A stretch of 64,000 nucleotides of DNA from Camellia lanceoleosa (lineage: Eukaryota; Streptophyta; Magnoliopsida; Ericales; Theaceae), in NCBI GenBank assembly GCA_025200525.1, contig CM045762.1, positions 108,598,734-108,662,733 on the forward strand. The letters are read 5' to 3'. Below are positions 59,626 through 64,000 of this stretch, in pieces. The first letter of the stretch is position 1, and every line of letters begins with the position of its first letter. The translations under genes were made by a program, and so were the position numbers. The notes below the pieces were generated by a model. It was not told the origin of the DNA, did not search any database, and was given only the letters and a program-made list of their open reading frames with translations.

Positions 59626-62600
59626 TGTAGACACCCAATTTTTGACCGCCCATAAGACTTGGGCGCTACTAATTGATCACTCAATGATGAAAATTGTGCT
59701 ATACAAATATTCAATTTCTTTAGCAAGAAAAGCTCTAAATCCCAACCTTACACCTCATTTTGGACCAAAACTATTTTGACCGAAACTTTTTTAGACCTTA
59801 AAACCCTTTCTTTCCAAAATATTTTTTCTGAATGTTTCTACGATGTTCTAAGGCTCGTATTTTGTTAAAAATTGCACTTTTTAGTAAACCGAGCAAGGAC
59901 AAAGTGGAAATAAATGGAAGGGAGGTGAACTCTTTGAAAAATCTTTAAAACATCTTATTTAAAGGTTTGGAGTTGAAGAAAATAAGAGGGGAGGAAATAA
60001 ACCTAGTTAGGGAAGAAGTTGGGCTTGAACCGTTAAGAGAGAACTGGGCAGCCTTCACTAAATCAGACCTATCCTTTTGTACACTTGGACTGTAGTTGTA
60101 AGGCCACCACCATTGGAAAGTAGACTTCCAGGGATTCATTTTCACTCAAGAATCTCCTAAAGTCAAGTCCAGATGAGGGAGATATGGCTGTTTGAAGTTA
60201 GGCATCAATCCGATCAAGCCAAAACTGAGCAACTTTCACTAAAATAGTCATATCTCTTTTCACACTTAGAATTTAGATGTGAGGCTTCCACCATTGGAAA
60301 CGACACTTTCGGGGCTTCAATTTAGACTCAAGAATGACCTAAAACCGAGTCCAGATGAGGGAGTTATGCCCATTTGAAGTCGGGCCTAGAAGTAGTTTTT
60401 TTTTTCTTGTAGCCAGCAATCACCATTTGTGGACAGCCAATCACCACGTCTGGCCTGTCAGCCACCACTTCTGCCTACTGGCCACCTGCCAGCCATTAAC
60501 GTCCAAGCCGGCCACCAATGATGGCATGCTGGCCACTGATGACCAAAAGCAATTTTTTTGCAGATATTTTCCTCAAGTTGGTTCCACATTGCTCCACCTG
60601 TTTCTGAATAGATATTTTCGACCTAAGGCTTATGTTTTCTATATATACATGACCTATCTCTCATATTTCAAGGTTAGAAAAACATTGGGAGCAAAAAAAT
60701 CCTCTCTATAATTTTCTCTCTACAACTCTCTCTACAATTCTCTCTCTCTTGAAATTTCCTAAGCACTTGCATAGCTTTTACCTAAACATTCTAAACCAAA
60801 CCTAGAGAATTTCTTGCTGACGTGATTTGAGTTTTATTTTTGAGCTCTTGAAGCACTTGAGAGTGTGAAAAATTGATGGTTTATGACTTAAGGGTTCATT
60901 CCTCTTCAAGAGGTATACCTTCTCTTGCTTTTGTACCATCTGTACACTACTTTTTTTCTATCTTTTCTTGCTGATTTTGAAGTGTTTTTCAACTATTTTT
61001 ATGGGCTGAAGCTTGTGTTTTAAGGCTATTAAAGGTAGAGGGGTTAATCACCCTTCTTTGAACCTTGTTCTCTAAGCCTTTCCACTTGTGTTTCCCATTT
61101 TTTCATCAACTTTTTTTGAGCTTTTTACCATTGATTTTCAGAGGTTTCTAGAGGCTAAAAAAGTGGTTTTGAAGTCCCAAAAATGGAGTGGTTAGCCACC
61201 CCTCCTTTGGCTTGTTTACTTGCTTAAATTGCTCCATGTTTTTGTCTTCATTCTAGCACATTTTTGTACTATTTTTGGGCTGTTTTTGGACTATAAAAAC
61301 TCTGCATATTTGGGCTAAAACTTGGGTTTTAAGGCCATTAAAGGTTGAGTGGTGGTTCATCCTTCTCTGTACCTTGTTTTGGAGGCCTTTACCCTTGTAT
61401 TTCCCATCCATTTACTATATATTTTTGAGCTTTTAAACACTGAATTTCAGAGTTATTTCAGTGGCTAGAAACACTTTTTGATGTCCAAAATTAGAGGGGT
61501 TAGCCTCCCCTCCTTGTGTCTTGCTTACTAGCCTAACATGCTCTATGTTTTAGTCTATTTTTCTAGCTATTGTTAGCTCAATTCTAGCATGTTTTATGAC
61601 TACTTTAGACCTTTTTTAAGACTGTCTTTAAGTGTTAGTTGCATTTGAGCTTTGTTTTGCATGCTTATAGTGTAATTGTCCTCATAAGCTTGGTATTTTA
61701 GGTCTTAGACATCACTTATTTGAGTTGATAGCATTTGTTTTATGCTTTTATAACTTAATTTTAGTACTATCAATCTCTGCAACCTCCCTCCTTTCTTGGC
61801 TTTTAGTTTTTCTTTGAAAATGGTTTCAAGTCACTTGTTTGCCTAAGTGTGAAATTGAGATTTCATACTTAATGGTTTAATCCCTTAGGGGGTTCATTAC
61901 CAACGGTATGATGCTTCTTTCATACCCAAAGCAACTTGTGTTTTGAGCCCTCTTTCCATTAGAGGACTTTAATTCACCTTTTGGACTTAATTGGCTAAAG
62001 AATGGCTGGTAAAATAAAATGAGTAACTAAAATTTGGAACTAAAAGTAAGCAAGATAATATTTAGTTGTGTTTAATCGAACATTAATTGAACACATGGAA
62101 CTTGGAACATTTCATACTTGTTAGTGATGAAATGATCTAAGTCTCCAAAGGTCAATCATTTCCCTTGATCTTCCATGAAAGAGGTGGTTTGGGTCTTGGT
62201 TTGTTGCATTTATCAAAATTGCACAGTTGGTCTATGAGCCATTATGTAATGAAATTGCTTGATTGATGGTTTGTAAACCAAGGTTTGTCTCCCTTTGATT
62301 TGTGGATGAAAAGAGGGGTTAGTTATGCAAACAAACCCTTGAAATACCTTGTATATGCTTTGTTTGTCCTCTGTTGCAGCAAGATGAACCAGTGCATCAG
62401 TGGCCAACAAACCACCATCCATGGCCGGCTGGTGGGCGGCAATCTTCACTAGTGGCCAGCCAACTATTGATGCAAAGCTCAGCAAAGTGTTGATAAGGTG
62501 GGAAGATTTGTTCTAGAAGTGTTCAATTCTGTAAACAAAGGCATTCGAGAGCAAAGCAGTGGCTTTTCGGGTGGAAACCGAGTGAAAGCATTAGCAATCT

Positions 62601-63933
62601 TCGCATATTGAACCTGTTTAGCTTAAATATTTAGCTTACATGCTTGTTGGTATTAATTAGTTAGTAAATTAGTTATTCAATTTCATTTTGTAAGTAATTA
62701 GCTTAGAATAGTTAGTTAAATTAATTCAATTGTTGTAATATTTAATTAGCTTAGAGGTAGTTAATTACTTATTCAAGTTTTGTAATAATTAGCTTAGCTT
62801 AATTAGTAAGTAGTGTAGCTTAGCTAGTGTATTCATCCGCACTCTCCTTCGTGAGAGCATAATGTAACAATGTGTATATCTTTCAACCCCACGTCTTTCT
62901 CCCTTTTATTTATCCGTTTTCGATGGTTAGATTAGGGACATCACGTTTCAAGTAGCATACCTTATTCTTGCATCCATTCATCTTGTATTGCATGCACTGA
63001 GGCTTGGTTCATCATTCAAACCGCATTGTCATTTCAACACTTCTTTAAGTACGTGCTTAGACCGCATGCTATTTAAATTGATCCATATGCCACATTAGTA
63101 GCTGAGCCTATTAGTTGCATATTGCATGTGTTACATTAGTCATCTTGAATAGTTAGGAATCATGCATATTTTTCTAACTCTTTTATCTTGGCTTGGAGTA
63201 TTAAGTGAGCTTTTAGTGCTTTAGCATACTTGCATGAGTGTAAGTGATTGCCATGTCTAGCATGCTTGTCATGAGGTTAAATGCTTACTTGTCGAACTGC
63301 TTGAATATCCGTGGATGAAGGCTTGTTACTTGAATTGGAACGATTCAATGAATGCAAGTTTAAGCCCACTTTGTTGAGTGGCAAATTCGTAAACTTTAAG
63401 CCCACTGGAGGTAGCAAAATCAAATCATTTTTGAGAAACAAACATAAAATTAAATTGTTCCAATTCGGGCAAACTAGTCTGTACTTGTTTATGCACATCA
63501 CGTAGTAATGCTAGCCTAATAATCATAACAAGAGCATATAATGTTGATAAAAAATCATATCATGATTAGTAAAGGCCGATCATTGATCGGGCGAGCGGGG
63601 TTGCTCAATTCATGACCTTCCCCTCTCGTACCTAAGTTCCCAAGCCCATGCAACTTTGGTGATGACGGACACGTAGCCTTTGGCACGAGTCATGGGTTTC
63701 CTAAATTTTCCCAAAATAAAACATTTAGTTGGCGACTCTGTATCTGGCAAAGCAATCCAATTTTGGCATTTTTTATTCGAAATCATTTTTTCCAAAAGAT
63801 TTGTCGGATTTGGACTCTTTGGTGTTTATCAATTTCACATTGCACTTGTGAGATTAGATTCAGAACCGCGGAAGTCCAAACTGCAGGGCTTTTTTCAAAC
63901 TCTTGAAAGGGGGCATGAAGAAGTCGAGCTACA
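59626..63933 (+). repeat. 3' LTR of element B (4.3 kb)
   Basis: TGTAGACACCC... to ...GTCGAGCTACA. Collinear with the 5' LTR with small indels, such as a shorter GGCC-rich block at 62390-62465 and loss of one 'taattagttatagc' part near 62650. Confidence 0.92.
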
Positions 63934-63938
63934 CATGG

Positions 63939-64000
63939 TTCAACTTACGGTAGTCAATGCACAACCGCGACGTGCCATCTTATTTCTTCGCAAAGAGAGT
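63939..64000 (-). pseudogene. Chromovirus reverse transcriptase, N-terminal side, continued
   Basis: Minus strand: FAKK, stop, DGTSRLCIDYRKLNH. This is the part that directly precedes VTVKNKYPLPR at 40172, so the two pieces belong to one element split by element B. It runs off the window end. Confidence 0.88.

Larger units (their letters stand above)
40173..63933 (+). mobile_element. Tat/Ogre-like Ty3/Gypsy element B with both LTRs
   Basis: LTRs at 40173-44564 and 59626-63933, primer site at 44570, polypurine tract at 59611-59625, and near-matching 5-bp target duplications. The interior (~15 kb) includes two later solo-LTR insertions (45020-47543 and 51649-56125), leaving ~8 kb of own interior. 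gag and pol are partial and broken. It is non-autonomous. In the first ~155 bases of the two LTRs I count about 17 differences by eye, mostly transitions, so it is not a recent insertion. Confidence 0.9.

Overview
This is nuclear DNA of a flowering plant, most likely a eudicot with a large repeat-rich genome. The evidence is plant-type retrotransposons (Ty3/Gypsy Tat/Ogre-like and chromovirus, Ty1/Copia), CACTA and Mutator-like DNA transposons, plant-style introns, and one plant enzyme gene. The species cannot be fixed from sequence alone. Most of the window is mobile DNA. The only cellular gene is a broken NADPH-dependent alkenal double-bond reductase (2-alkenal reductase, AER/DBR family). 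One 100-base N gap lies at 15001-15100.

Layout. 1-893: part of an LTR-like sequence with ~158-bp tandem repeats. 894-15000: Tat/Ogre-like element A, with a 5' LTR (894 to ~4530), broken gag and pol, an antisense plant-mobile-domain-like pseudogene, and a repeat-rich 3' region; its 3' LTR is lost in the gap. 15726-17321: foldback Mutator-like element with ~480-bp inverted arms and a 9-bp target duplication. 17414-30849: AER-like gene in four recognisable exons that join in frame to 264 codons; the first ~80 codons are missing. Its first visible intron is 11.4 kb because a minus-strand Copia element (18106-28814) sits in it, and one Copia LTR is itself split by a 7.5-kb CACTA element (21143-28636). 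31261-34801: a second CACTA element carrying a fragment of a BTB/POZ gene. 34832-34914: a lone, damaged AER exon on the opposite strand. ~35.3-40.17 kb and 63939-64000: a minus-strand chromovirus. 40173-63933: Tat/Ogre-like element B, inserted in the chromovirus reverse transcriptase, with both LTRs, and itself hit by two solo LTRs (45020-47543, and 51649-56125 in reverse).

The order of events can be read from target-site duplications and from interrupted coding frames. The chromovirus landed first, Tat element B split it, and two more LTR elements landed in B and later recombined to solo LTRs. At the AER locus, Copia entered the intron and CACTA then entered the Copia LTR. Elements A and B share the same coding loss (gag, a reverse-transcriptase N-terminal stub, then an integrase C-terminal end), so they look like a non-autonomous Tat lineage moved in trans.

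The points most worth a second look are the two compensating indels in the AER exon, the inverted AER exon, the host-gene fragments inside both CACTA elements, the antisense mobile-domain gene whose upstream end resembles an inverted LTR piece, and the foldback element whose arms carry tRNA-like box A/box B motifs followed by a poly-T run.
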